This document shows, one piece after another, positions 21,231-33,037 of a stretch of DNA of 64,000 nucleotides. The stretch's first letter is position 1. Each line of letters starts with the position of its first letter. Below the pieces are notes generated by a model. The model was not told the origin of the DNA, made no database searches, and worked only from the letters and a program-made list of their open reading frames with translations. The translations under genes and the position numbers were made by a program. The stretch is from Mrakia gelida (lineage: Eukaryota > Basidiomycota > Tremellomycetes > Cystofilobasidiales > Mrakiaceae): positions 558,001 through 622,000 of the forward strand of contig BRON01000017.1 of assembly GCA_024345305.1 (NCBI GenBank), written 5' to 3'.

Positions 21231-24200
21231 TCACTGCTTCTTCGGTCTCCCCACCGGTCTCTTCACCTGCGCCTTCGCCCTCGGAGCAGGTGCTGCTCTC
21301 GGAGGAGGTGGAGGAGGGATGTAAGCCGGTAGATGAGCCATCGCACGAGGACCTAGAAGTCCGGCGGCTTGAGCGAAGAGGTTTGCGTCGCGAGGATCGC
21401 CCTGACGAAGTAAACGAGACGGGAAGGATGAGTCAGTTCGTGCTCGAGAAGGAGGAGCAAGAGTGCGAGAAGGGAGCAGGGGAGAAGGTGGGACTCACTC
21501 CGAGGTTCAAAGCAGCTCTGTAAGCGGCGGGAACAGGACCTGCTGCTGGGACTGGACGAGGAGGTTGACCTCCGTGAGGCAGACCGACGGGGATGTACCC
21601 TGCTGGCTGAGGTGCGACTGGGTCGGGGAGAGCAACGTCTGTGTGGGAAAGAAGGAGCGGAAGGGGTTAGCGAGAGCGAGATGAGAAGAGGACGAGGAGG
21701 AAGGGAGGGACGAACCGATATCCTCGTCGTTGATGTCTCCTCCTCGAGCTTTGAGTTCTGCTTGGGCTCGATCTCGAGCGTCGGCGACCTGAATGAGCGA
21801 AGGAGAGCGACACGAGGGGATGGTCAGCGATCGAACGAAGACGAAGACAGGGAGGAAGGAGAACGAGAGGGGAACGGACCTCCTTCGCGTGACGAGCTGG
21901 ACGGAACGAAACGAGCAACGACGAGCGGCAAGAGTCAGCTCGACTCGAGAGGAGGACAAAGGACGACTCAAAGATGATAGCTGCTCACCATTCATGTCCT
22001 CCCAAAGCGGACACTTCGCCTTATCCTTCGGCTTCGAGTAATCAGCGGGCGACTGATCGAAGTGGCTGTAGTCCTTGATGATCATCGAGCAGACGTAGCA
22101 GAAGAGCGTGCGACTAAGGAACGAGGAGCGGGAAAGGGAGAGTCAGTGCTGAACGGACGGCGGAGCGGCAGGAAAGCGCGAGACGCGAGAGGACGGGAGA
22201 GGGAAAGAGATAAGAGATGCGACGAACCAAACGGAGCACAACATCTTATTGCAGCCCATTTCCTTGAGGGTTGGAGCCTTGCAGGTGGTGTTGGGACAGA
22301 CTCGGATGAGAGCCTTGGTCATCTCTTCCTCGATGTGATGCTATTTTGAGAGGATGGGAAGAGGGAAGATCGTCAATGAGGGAGGGAAGGACACGACGCG
22401 TCGAGCGAAGGAGGAAAGAGAGAGTAGAAGAGACGAACTCGATGGTCGAGCTTGTTGTCCTTCGCCATCTCTGTTGCAGCCGACGAGAAGGAAGCGGAAG
22501 TAAACGAGAAATCAGTTATCGAGACGAACGGATCGAACAAAAACGAAAGCGAGACGACTCACCCTCACAACTCTTCGGCAGATGTTCCTCCTTCTTACAA
22601 CTCCTACAGCTGATCTTCTCGCACGCCTGACAGTTGAACAGCTTCTCGTCCGGGTTGTCGATACAGATGGAGAAGTCGCAGAACGGACAGGACTCGAGCC
22701 CTTCGAGACCGGCGTCCTTGATGTGCTTTTGTTGGATCAGACGTTGGAGGCTGGACGACGGGTTGAACGAATGAAGGAGGTCAGCTTTTGACTGACGAAG
22801 GGAACGAGAGGGAGTGGAGGGAGGAGGGAGAGATACGCACAGAGACATGGTCTTGGGAGGAAGAGTCCGAGCGAGTTCCGATTCAGGGAAGGGAGCCTTG
22901 CAGCCGTCGCCGTCCATGCAGAGGATGTCCTGAGAGTTCGTTCGAACAAGGTCGAAGTCAGCTCGCGTCTCGTCCCGAACCTGGGAAAGAAGCTTCGAAC
23001 TCACCGTCTTCTGGGCTCCAAGTTCGTTGTTGGCGTGAGCTTCGATGCAGTCGGTACTGGAGTTCGTTCGAGCGCGTCAGAGAGGAGAAGTCAGCGACGA
23101 CGCGACGAGCTTCGAGTCGAACTCGACGAACAGAAGCAGAGAGAGGGGGAGGTCAGCGACTCACCAAAACAAATGCCCCTCATCACACTGCACACACTTC
23201 TCGAACGGTGCAATCCCAAAACAACACCCACACTCGATCCCTTCTCCGCTCTCCTCGACCTCCTTCTGATGCAGCTCCTCGGCGATCTTGTCGTCCTTCT
23301 CCTGCTGGACTTTCTCTACACGACCCAACGACACGAAAACAGCACCGAATCGACGTCAGTACTCTCTCTTCCTTTCGCTCGAAGGCAGTTGCAAGGGAAA
23401 GGAACGAGCCGAGCTCGAACTCACGCGACCTCTCCACCAACCAACTCCTCTCCGCGTCCCACTCGGCGTTGTACTTGGCTTTGGACTTTCCCTTGGACTT
23501 GTAAGGAGCTTGCTTGGTCTTGTAGGGTCGAGGATCCATCTGGGTGGCGGCTTGGATCTGAGGCGAGCGAGCGAGGAGAGGGAAGCAAGGGATCGTCAGT
23601 TCGAGGGAGACGCGTCGAGCGAGCGAGGGAGGGAGGTAATGGGAGGTGGTGAAGGGTAGGCCAGTGAGTGGGTGGTGGGGACGTACGGCGTAGTAAGCTG
23701 GTACGTAGAGGGCTGTTTTGAAGAAGGTCTTCTTGATGCTGGTAGGAGGGAGAGAAAGGAGGAGGGACAGGTCAGCGTTCGAAGTTCAAAGTCGGCGGAC
23801 GCGAAACGAGCAGGAGAGAGGCAGAGGATAAGAGAAGAGGGATGGGCGAGGGATGGGCGAATGACTCACAAATCCAACGGCACATACGCAAACTCCTCAT
23901 ACAAACTCTCAAAGCTCAACCTCATATAGTCCTCTCCACTCCCATTCCTGTCCTCGCTGAGGTAGTTCACCTCCTTCCCTCCTCCTCCCTTCCTCTTCTT
24001 CGACGGACTCCCACTCTCCCCACTTCCACCCTCGTCCTCCCCATCTCGTTTCCGTTTCGTGAGCTTCGGGTATCCTTTCGGGTTGGAGAAGAACTCGTCC
24101 ATGGCTTGATCGACGATCTGATCGGGTTGATGGAACCCTTTGACGGTGATGAGTTTGGTGACGACTTCCGAGGCGTGGGTGGGGTCGATGTCCCCTAAGA

Positions 24201-25086
24201 GGGAGAGGATTTGAGCGAGAGCGGTGGAGTGAGGGTCGTCTTTGGGTTCGGGAGGAGGGGAGGCGGGGAGGGCGATGGAGCTGGCGAGGTTGGATCCTCC
24301 TGCGTTCGCGTTTCCGTTGACGCTGGGTCCTGCTGCTGCTGCTCCGTTGGGATGTTGAGTTGGACGAAATGGTGGAAATGGAGGACGAGCGACGGCGGCG
24401 ATGAGAGGAGAGCGAAGTTGAGGAGGAGGGGAAGATGAAAGTTGACGGGGAGGAGGAGCTTTGGCTTTCCCCTTCCCCTTCACAGCGACAAAAACAGGCT
24501 CATCCTCGTCGTCCGAGTCTGAGGAGATGGATATGATCTCCTGTTTGCGATGCTCGAAGACGCGTTTGTTGAGATTCGAAGGACCGGGGCGAGGAGGAGA
24601 GTTGTTGGCGACGGCGGCGACTTCTGCTCGTTTGGAGGACGAAGGACCAGCTTTGGGAGCGGCAGGAGCAGGAGGAGAGTGTCGAGGGTCGAAGTCTGAG
24701 TCGGCGTCGTCTGATCCCATGGTCTGAAATTTGTCAGAAAAAGGAGGAGGGATCAGACGGAGGGACGGGAGAAGGAGGTGTGGGAAGGGAAGGGAGGAGG
24801 TTGAGCTTACCGCTCCTGTTAAGATGTCGATAGCGACGCTGAAACGGATATCGTTCGTTCCGAAGGTCTTGTCCCAGGCTGCTTTGATCTCGGCCTGTGT
24901 ATAAGCAGAATAAGAAGGACGAGAAGAGGAGGAGGAGTCAGCTGTTCCATCGTCCGAGAGAGAGCTTCGTCGTTGATGAGCTCCTCCTTCCCACGTCCGC
25001 CTCTCCCTCTCGTCGACGGTACTCACCCTGGTCGCCGCTCCTTCGAAGGTCAGGTAGAGTTGCTCGAGAGAGTTGTCCTCTGCCAT
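21231..25086 (-). CDS. RBR-type E3 ubiquitin ligase, RNF216/TRIAD3-like
   Basis: Multi-exon gene on the minus strand, from MAEDNSLEQLYL at 25086 to the stop at 21231-21233. The N-terminal third is low complexity, with the acidic patch IISISSDSDDEDEP resembling a SUMO-interacting motif, basic NLS-like stretches (TKRKRDGEDE, PSKKRKGGGG), and LAQILSLLGDIDPTHASEVV. The RBR module follows. RING1 reads IECGCCFGIAPFEKCVQCDE then GHLFCTDCIEAH. The IBR reads ESCPFCDFSICIDNPDEKLF, CQACEKISCRSCKKEEHLPK. RING2 reads ALIRVCPNTTCKAPTLKEMG then CNKMLCSVCRTLFCYVC; the catalytic cysteine is most likely that of GCNKM. The segment HIKDAGLEGLESCPFC and the HLPKSCEE context are characteristic of RNF216 rather than parkin or ARIH1. 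The tail is Pro-rich and ends KRPVGRPKKQ, an AT-hook-like core. Role inferred: nuclear ubiquitin ligase. It is divergent from SRP19. Confidence 0.85.
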
Positions 25087-25263
25087 GCTGCTGCTACTCG
25101 TAGAGATGAGAGAAAGGAAGGGTGGTTCTGTGTTCGTGGCGGTTGATGGTGACCTCGAGATTGGGGAAGGGACGAAGTGATCGCTCGCCTCTCTTTCCCT
25201 TTCCCTCTGCGCTCCTTCTTCGACGCTTCAACTCCCATCTCGTCTTAGAAAAGCCCTCTCAGG
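25087..25263. promoter_or_regulatory. Bidirectional promoter, RBR ligase / SRP19
   Basis: Only 177 bp separate the start codons of the minus-strand RBR ligase and the plus-strand SRP19 gene, so both transcripts must start here. The sequence has C/T-rich stretches (25180-25240) and no obvious TATA box. Confidence 0.6.
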
Positions 25264-26700
25264 ATGTCTGCTACTATTCAAGAGTACAACTCGGATGAAG
25301 AATTGTTCGTAAACATCCAAATCAGCTTCCATCACCTCGTTTGAACGAGCTCAACGAGACTGACAGCGTTCCTCCCTCCCTCCCTCCTCCTGCTCCTCCC
25401 CTCCTCTCCCGTCCCTCGCTTCCCTCGCTGTTCTTTGTTGGTTTCCATAGCGACGACGATACCGACCTCCCTCTCCCCTCCGCTCCTCCTCCCAACGCTC
25501 GCTCAGCTGTCGCTCATGCTGCTCCTCAACCCTCCTCTTCCTCTTCCTCGTCCGGTCCTCCTCCTTCGACGGGCAATGCGATGATGGACCAGCTCGCTTC
25601 GATGATGGGAGCCATGGGTGGAGACAACGACGATCCAAGATTCAGACAAGATCCTTCCATTCAAACAGTAGAGGACGTGACTCCTTACAGGAAGTGAGTC
25701 CTCCAACCGTCGTTGAGATCCAAAGGAAGGAGAAACGACCTCGACTCGAGCTGACCTCGTTCCTTTCCTTCTTTCTCTCGTCCCTTTTTCTCCCTTCCCA
25801 GCTGGCATCCGATCTACCCCATCTACCTCGACGCCAAGCGAGCTTACGGACCTAAAGGAGGTCGTCGAATTGCTCGAGATCAAGCTCACTGGTGGCCTCT
25901 CAGCAAGGACATCTGTCTCGCTCTTCAACAGCTCGGCATGCCCGTCTTTCATGAGGTTCGTCTGCCCTCGTTCCTCAGACCTTCTTCCAACGCTCTTGTC
26001 TGAGCTGACTCGCTTGGGTTGTATGCGGGCTTTCTTTCTAGGTAACCAAATCCCACCCCAAGGACTGGGCCAACCCTGGACGAGTCAAGACCGAGTTCCA
26101 GAAGGAGGGAGGAGAGTGGATTAACGAGAAGATCAAGAACAGTGAGTGTCTCGCCCATCTCTATATTCTCTCCCTGCCTACTCACTCTGCGCGCTAATCG
26201 CCTTCGTCGTCGTTTACGTTGCAGGAAAACAACTCTACACCCAAGTGTCCCTGGTGATGCACCGACTCTCTCGTTCCTCCCTCCCTCGACCAACCAACCT
26301 CCCTCCTCTCGTCAAACCCTCTTCCTCTACCTCTTCCCCTCCCACCACCAACCCAACCGCATCCTCCTCTCTCGCCACCCCACCTCCTAAATCCCACACC
26401 AAACGTCCCCACCCGCACTCGACCCTCCTCCCTCACGCACCCAAACCCCTCCCTCCCCTCTCAGCGCGGTACTCAGAGTACTCGCCTGCTATCCCGGGAG
26501 GAAGCTTCGTTCGTGCGCTGCAGGGGGAGAGGGAACGGGAACTTAAAGCTAAGGAGGAGGCTAAGAAGGCTAGACTTGAGGCGGGTGGGAAAGAGGAGGC
26601 GGTAGTAGGGCAGATTGAGGGTGGAGAGGCGGGAGGGGAGAAGAAGGTGAAGAAGGAGAAGAAGGAGAAGGTTAAGATGGTTAGGCAGGGGAAGAGATAA
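25264..26700 (+). CDS. SRP19: Signal recognition particle subunit SRP19 (Sec65)
   Basis: Exons 25264-25304, 25451-25693, 25802-25955, 26042-26141 and 26225-26700 give 337 residues. The SRP19 fold is at residues about 94-180: WHPIYPIYLDAKRAYGPKGGRRIARD, WWPLSKDICLALQQLGMP and HPKDWANPGRVKTEF, which match the conserved YP.Y.D....EGRRI, I..AL..LG and YPRDW.NPGRVRV blocks. It binds SRP RNA helices 6 and 8 during nuclear/cytosolic SRP assembly. The N-terminus is an acidic, Ser/Pro-rich extension with MMDQLASMMGAMGG. The C-terminus is a long Pro-rich then lysine-rich tail (KKVKKEKKEKVKMVRQGKR), as in other fungal Sec65 proteins that bind RNA with basic tails. The first exon is only 41 nt. Confidence 0.9.
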
Positions 26701-27316
26701 GGGAGGAGGTGACGAGGGGAAGATCTTATGGACTGAGTATCTGTCTTGAAGGAGGGGAGGAGAGGGCGGAAAGACGAGAGGGAACGAGAGCCGACGCGAA
26801 GGAAAGGCAGAGTTCGGTTCGGCGCAGCTTCTCCCTCCGCGCTGCTACTTCCTCTTCGCTGGGCCGCGTCGAAAGAGGATCCGTACTGGAGATGTCATCG
26901 GGGTGAAGACTGTACAAGCGAGTCGAGGAGCACCTCGTAAACCTGCGTCTCGAGAACGAAGAGACGAGCGACAAGAACGACGACGTCCGACGTTGGTGCT
27001 CGTTTCAGCTGGGTCAGACCTCGAATCGGAAGAAAACGTTCATCTGCCTCTAGACATCTCATCTCCCTCTATCACTCTCTCACAAAGAGATGTCTGTCCG
27101 ACATTGAATCGATAAAAGGATCCACGTCCCAAATCGCCTGCGCCCCTCTGCGGCCCTCGTTCGAACTCCACGCCATCTCCCTCTCCTTCCCTCCTCTCCC
27201 TCGCCCACCAACCCAACCAACCCCCCCCCCACCCCTCTTCTCCCTCCCCTTCCCCTCACCCACCCACCCACCCATCTTCCTCTCTTTGCTCGCACGAGAG
27301 CCCCCCACCTCTTGCC
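26701..27316. other. Intergenic region, SRP19 3' flank and SEC31 promoter
   Basis: About 615 bp. The 150 bp before the SEC31 ATG are almost pure C/T/A on the plus strand, with a C run near 27223 and repeated ACCCACCC. No coding region is supported. Confidence 0.45.
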
Positions 27317-30300
27317 ATGACGATAACGACCATCCCCCGTACTGGCACCTTCGCCTGGGGTCAATCCTCCTCTTCCCTCCCCATCCTCGCAACAGGAACA
27401 GCAGCGGGAGCCCTAGACGAATCCTTCTCTTCCGAAGGGAAGTTGGAGTTTTGGGAGGTTTATCCTGAGAAGAAGGTCGAGAGGAAGGGGAGCAAGGCGA
27501 GGGGGGGAGAGGAGGAAGATGATTTCTTGATCGCGGCGGGAGTGGAGGAGAAGAGGGAGCCTTTGGCTAGTTTTGGGGTTAATTCGAGGTGAGTAGGACG
27601 AACGAATGGGGTGTATGCGCTTGATAGGCAGTGGGCTGGGGTGTGTGGGAGAAGGAGGGCAAGCGAAGGGAGGGCAGAGGGGAGGTCATTCACGATTCCC
27701 ATCGCACTCGACGGAAACGGGGAGCTCGTTGTCTTCAGCTCGGTCGTTCGAGTTCAACGAGTCTTTCTTCGAGTTGGATACGATATCTGGACGCTCAGGG
27801 AGTAGCTCTTGCACTCCCTGCTGCTTCGAAGGTCGAGGAAGGACGAGGGTCGGAGGAGGAGAGCTCCATCTCACGAGAAGGGAAGGAAGGAGGAGGCTCG
27901 ACCTCTGACCTGTCCCATTCGATCCACTCTTCCTTGACAACTACACCTCTTGCGACTCTATATCAGTGCTGAGAGCTGTGCTGATATACTTACGATCCTC
28001 TCTTTTGCTCTCAGATTCAACCGTCTCGCCTGGGGATCTCCGTTCAAGGACCGTCCTCGAGGACTGCTGGCGGCTGGAATGGAGACTGGAGAGCTCTCCA
28101 TCTACGATCCTGACAAGGTTCTCGCTGGAGCAAGGTCAGTAACATACTCCGCTTCGTCTCTTCTCTACGATAGTGAAGATGGAATGGGCGTGGTGGTCTT
28201 GATGGGCGAAGGAGAAGCCATCTGATCTGACCTCTCCCTTCCCCTTCCTTCATCGCAGTGCTGCCGACTCGACCATCTTTCAAGCTACGAAACACAAGGG
28301 ACCCGTTCGAGGACTCGACTTCAACTACGGCAAGAAGCAGCTTCTCGCTAGTGGATCCAGTGAAGGAGAGGTACGTTTGCTATATCTCGAGGGCTAAGGA
28401 GTGGAACGAAATCCGAAGCTGACCCTGTTGTCGAGCTCGTTCCTCCTTCCCTTTTCCTCTCGCCCGACAGATCTTCATCTGGGACATGACCTCCATCTCC
28501 TCGACCTCCATCCACTACACCCCCGGATCTACAGCCTCCAAACCTGGAGACATCACCTCGCTCGCTTGGAACAACCAGAAGGAGTACATTCTCGCCTCGT
28601 CGCTCTCGACCGGATACACCGTCATCTGGGATTTGAGGAACAAGACTCAGATCAGGACGCTTCAGTACGGAGGAGCTGGAACTGGAGGAGGAGGAGGGAA
28701 TGGAGGTGGAGGATTGGGAGGTCGAGCTGCGATGAGCAGTGTTTGCTGGCATCCCGACAACGTGAGTCTGCGAAGGGAGGAGGGAAGGAAGAGACGAAGA
28801 CACGTCATGAAGAAGAGCTGATGCCTCGTTTCTCGTTCACTTCTACAGCCCATGTCGGTCATCACTGCCTCGGAAGATGACGCTTCGCCTATCATCATGG
28901 TCTGGGACTTGAGGAACTCGCTCGCTCCTGAGAGGGTGAGCTCACTTTCCTCCCTTCCTTTGTAGACGAGCTCGAGCTGACGATCTCTTCCCTCCTTCGT
29001 TCAGATCCTTTCCGGTCACGACAAGGGAGTCCTCTCCGTCTCCTGGTGCAAGCAGGATCCCGACCTTCTTCTCTCGTGTGGAAAGGACAACCGAACGATC
29101 CTTTGGAACCCTCAGAGCTCTGAGATCCTCGGAGAGGTGAGCTTCGTTCTCCCCTTCTCGTCCCATCTCCTCGCCTCCAAACAAAGCTCATCCCCTTCCT
29201 TCTCTTCTTACCCAGCTTCCCGCGAGCAACAACTGGGCTTTCCAAACCTCCTTCAACCCTCGAAACCCCGATATCCTCGCTACCGCCTCCTTCGACGGAA
29301 AGATCTCCATCAACTCCCTTCAATCCAACGAGAACGAGTCGACCGCCGCTCCCATCTCCAACCGAGCCGACGGAGGAGATCTCTTCGACAACCCGGACTT
29401 CCTCGCTTCCTCCTCTCCTGGAATCTCCCTCAAGCAGCCTCCCAAGTGGCTTCGTCGACCCATCTCAGCCTCGTTCGGATTCGGAGGAGTCCTCGCGTCG
29501 ACTTGCAACCTTCCCTCCGCGACGGGCAAGATCCAGTCCGCCGTCGTCCATCTTCGAACCGTCGTCACGGAGCCAAGCATCGTCGAGCGAGCTGAGAAGC
29601 TTCAGGCTGCTTCAGGATCGAAGGAGGATCTCGGAGCGTTCTCCCAGGCGAGAGCGAAGGCGGTCGAGGGGAACGAGAGCGACGTCGCCGCTTGGAAGGC
29701 TCTCACCTCCCTCTTCGACGCCAACTCCAGGAACGAGCTCGTTACGCTTCTCGGATTCTCCAAGGAGGAGGTAGCCGAGCAGGTTTCGCTCGCCATCGCC
29801 AACTTCAAAGCTGCCAACCCCAACCCGGACGCCATCGAGTCTCCCACCGAAACCCCCTCCCAAGCCAGCACCATCCTCCTCACCGAGCCCGCCGAAGGAT
29901 CAGGAGAGTCGGCCACCTCTGGAGGAGCCATCGAAGGAGCCAACTCGGAGTTCAGCGCCAGTGGACTCTCGGATACGACCAAGAAGACGGAAGCGGAGAG
30001 CGAAGCTACCGAGCCTCCCAGTCTGTTCGGAGACGAGGGAGGAGCAGGAACTCCTCAGGTCGACGCTGGAGCGGACTTCCTCTCCTCTCTGGGTTCCCTT
30101 CGAACCGCTCTCCCCGAGCACGTTCGAATCCCTCACATCGTCAACGTCGCCGAGTCCTCAGTCGGAGCCACGGTCGGTTCAGCCTCGTCGGTCGCGTCGG
30201 ACAACCTCAAAGTCACGACCTTCAAGATCTACCCAGCAGGAGAGTCGGAGGTCGATCGACTCATCACTCGAGCCCTCGTCCTTGGAGACTTCGAGTCAGC

Positions 30301-32765
30301 CGTCTCGCTCTGTCTCTCGTCGGATCGATTCGCGGACGCCATCCTTCTCGCCGTTCGAGGAGGACCCGACCTCCTTCGTCGAACTCAAAAGACCTACTTC
30401 GAGCGACGAACGGCCTCGCTCCCTTACCTTCGACTCTTCCAATCCATCGTCTCCAACGACCTCACCGACATCGTCCAGAACGCCGACCTCTCGGAATGGC
30501 AGGAGATCTTCGTCGTCCTCTGCACGTTTGCGAAGACGGACGAGTTCAACGGACTCGCCGAGCAACTGGGTCAACGTCTCGAGCATCAGTACCGAGTTGC
30601 TGCCGTCGCCGAGGGAGAGGACTCGTCGGAGAAGTCCAAGGTGTTCAGGAAGAACGCGACCCTCTGCTACCTCGCCGCTAGGAAGCTCGAGAAGGTCGTC
30701 ACCATCTGGGCGGACGAGATGAAGGAGGAGGAGGAGGCAGTCGCGACCGGATCAGGAGATCACTCGAGGTACACCGCTCACGCTCAGGCCCTCCAGTCGT
30801 TCATCGAGAAGGTCACCGTCTTCCAGAGCGCAACAGGATACGTCGATAAGGATCTCGCTTCGCCTACCGAGTCGGAAGCCGTTGCCGAGTCAGGAGCGAG
30901 GACCTACAAGCTCTCGAGCCTCTACGAACGATACTTCGAGTACGCCGACCTCCTCGCTACGCAAGGTCTCCTCAAGGCCGCTGGGAAGTTCGTTCAGATG
31001 ACGCCGTCCGACTTCAGGTGCGACGGAGCGGTTGGACGAGATATCGCTCGAGAGAGGTTCCTCGCGGAGTCGCCTTCGAAACCCTCGCCTGCTCCCACTC
31101 CCGTCGCGTCGTCGTCCCACTCCACTCGACCTTCGACTTCAGGACCCTATACCACCTACCCCTCCTCCGCTCCCGCTCCTACTCCCTCCTCGTCGTCGAT
31201 CTCGCCTCCTCAGCCCACCGTTTACACTCCCTACGGAACGAACGCGACCTCCAACTCCTCCTACGGCGCTCCTCCCGCTCCTTCCAACTACGGAGCTCCT
31301 CCTCCTAAGGCAGGTGCCGCTCCTCCAGCTCCTCCCCCCCAGCAAAATGGACCCTACGGAAGCTCGACCTCGTCCTACGGAGCGACGAACGGATCGTCGT
31401 ACAACAGTTCGCCGTACGGACAGCCTCAGCAGCAGCAGCAACAGGCTCCTCCTCCTCCCTCGAACTCGTACGGCCAATCGTCCTACGGAAACGTCTCCAT
31501 CCCTCCTCCTCCTCGACCCATCTCCTCCAACGCAGGAGCGACTCCTCCCATCCCAGCAGCTCAACGTCGAGACATCCCAGGATGGAACGATCCTCCCTCC
31601 GCGAAGGTCACTCCCAACCGAACCTCGTCCGCCGCTGGAAAGCCAGCTCCCATCACCTCTCCCTTCCCAAACTCGCCAGGGATGACTCCTCCTCCCCAGT
31701 CGCCAGGACAAGGAGGACCTCCTCAGCATCAAGGAAGCTTCTTCCCTCCTCCTCCGCCCCAGTCGCGAGGTCCCTCAGCCCAACCTCCTCCTCCTCCTCC
31801 TCGAGCTGGATCAGCCGTTCGACCTCCTCCTCCAGCCAACCAAGCTCGACCTCCGCCTCCTCCAGCAGCTCGAGCCGGACCTCCTCCTCACGCCGCAGGA
31901 GTTCGAGCACCTCCTCCTCGAGTCGCGTCGCCCTTGGGTCCTCCCGGACGAGTCCTCTCCCCCTCCGGTCACCCCGCTCGGATGCCTTCGTCCAACATGG
32001 CCGCCGCCGCTCGAGGACCTTCGTCGATGTACTCGCCTCCTCAGGGACAAGCTTCGACCCTCTCCTCGCCTCCCTCGGGAGCGTACGCTCCTCCACCAGG
32101 AGCGAGAGCGCCTCCTCAGCAGCAGCAGCAGGCTCGAGCTCCTCCTCCCCCAGCGGCGCCTACCCCTCCTCCTCCTCCTCCAAGACACCCAGCGGGAGAT
32201 AGGAGCCATATCTCGGGAGAGAACATCGCGATCTTCGAGCAGATCCAGTTCTTGTACGATCACGTCAAGTCGTTGCCTCCTCCGAACGTGAGTCTCGTCC
32301 TATCCTTCCTCTCTCTTCCTTTGCTTCTCTTCGACGAGCGACGAGCTGACTCTTCGTCTTCTTTGCTCTCGTTTGAACCAACCACCAGCCCTCGATCGCT
32401 CAGGAACTCCAGAGGATCCCTACCAAGCTCGACATCCTCTACGACCGACTCAACAACGACGAGGTCTCGGCTGATCTCGCGAAGAAGCTCAGGACCATTG
32501 CGAAAAGCATGGAGAACAGGAGGTTGGATGAGGCGTATCCTTACTGTGAGTAATCGACCATCCCCCCTATTCCTCGCTCTGCGTTTCGTTTCGTTGGACT
32601 CGCGAAGAAGAAGTCTCGGGCTGACTCGAGTCGCGTCGTCCGTCGATATCGTTTCCCTCCCTCTCAGTGCTCAACATCATCACCAACACCACGTTTGATG
32701 GACTGCTACCTGCCATCACTGCCCTTAAGCTGTTGATGTCCATCGCCATGTCGCCTCCTCAGTAG
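27317..32765 (+). CDS. SEC31: COPII coat subunit SEC31
   Basis: Start 27317, stop TAG 32763-32765; about ten exons with one very large exon (about 29218-32287). The N-terminal WD40 repeats include [98 protein letters not shown] and [16 protein letters not shown]. An alpha-solenoid (ACE1-like) region follows ([55 protein letters not shown]). Then comes a long Pro/Gly/Tyr-rich linker with [15 protein letters not shown] repeats, which in relatives binds Sec23. The conserved C-terminal domain is [19 protein letters not shown] to [17 protein letters not shown]. Role: outer-cage assembly of ER-to-Golgi vesicles. The first intron (27589-28014) is 426 bp, unusually long here. Confidence 0.93.
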
Positions 32766-33037
32766 TAGGCTTTCCTTCGTACGAGGCGGCCCTCAGCAGG
32801 ACCGCGCGCTCCACCTAGTTTAGACTTCCATAGTACCCATTTTTCTCTTCTCCTCTCTCTAGTTCTCTCTCTCCTACTCTTTCTCTTGCAGCTCATAGTG
32901 GTTTTTTTCATCATCCCTCAATAGGAATCCCTCGAAAATGCTTCGTCTCGTCTCATCTTTGAACCGAATCGGACGAGAGCTCAGCCCCTCCTCCCCTCCC
33001 CCCCTTCCTTCCTTTTCTCTGCCAACAACGACGACCC

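Noticed and set aside
29297..30722. Several 80-330-codon open frames overlapping the large SEC31 exon on both strands
   Set aside because: They are Arg/Ser/Pro-rich shadows caused by strong codon bias; the SEC31 frame has clear domain matches.
30990..32210. Pro/Gly/Tyr-rich repeats as a separate repeat element
   Set aside because: They belong to the intrinsically disordered Pro-rich linker of SEC31, which is normal for that protein.
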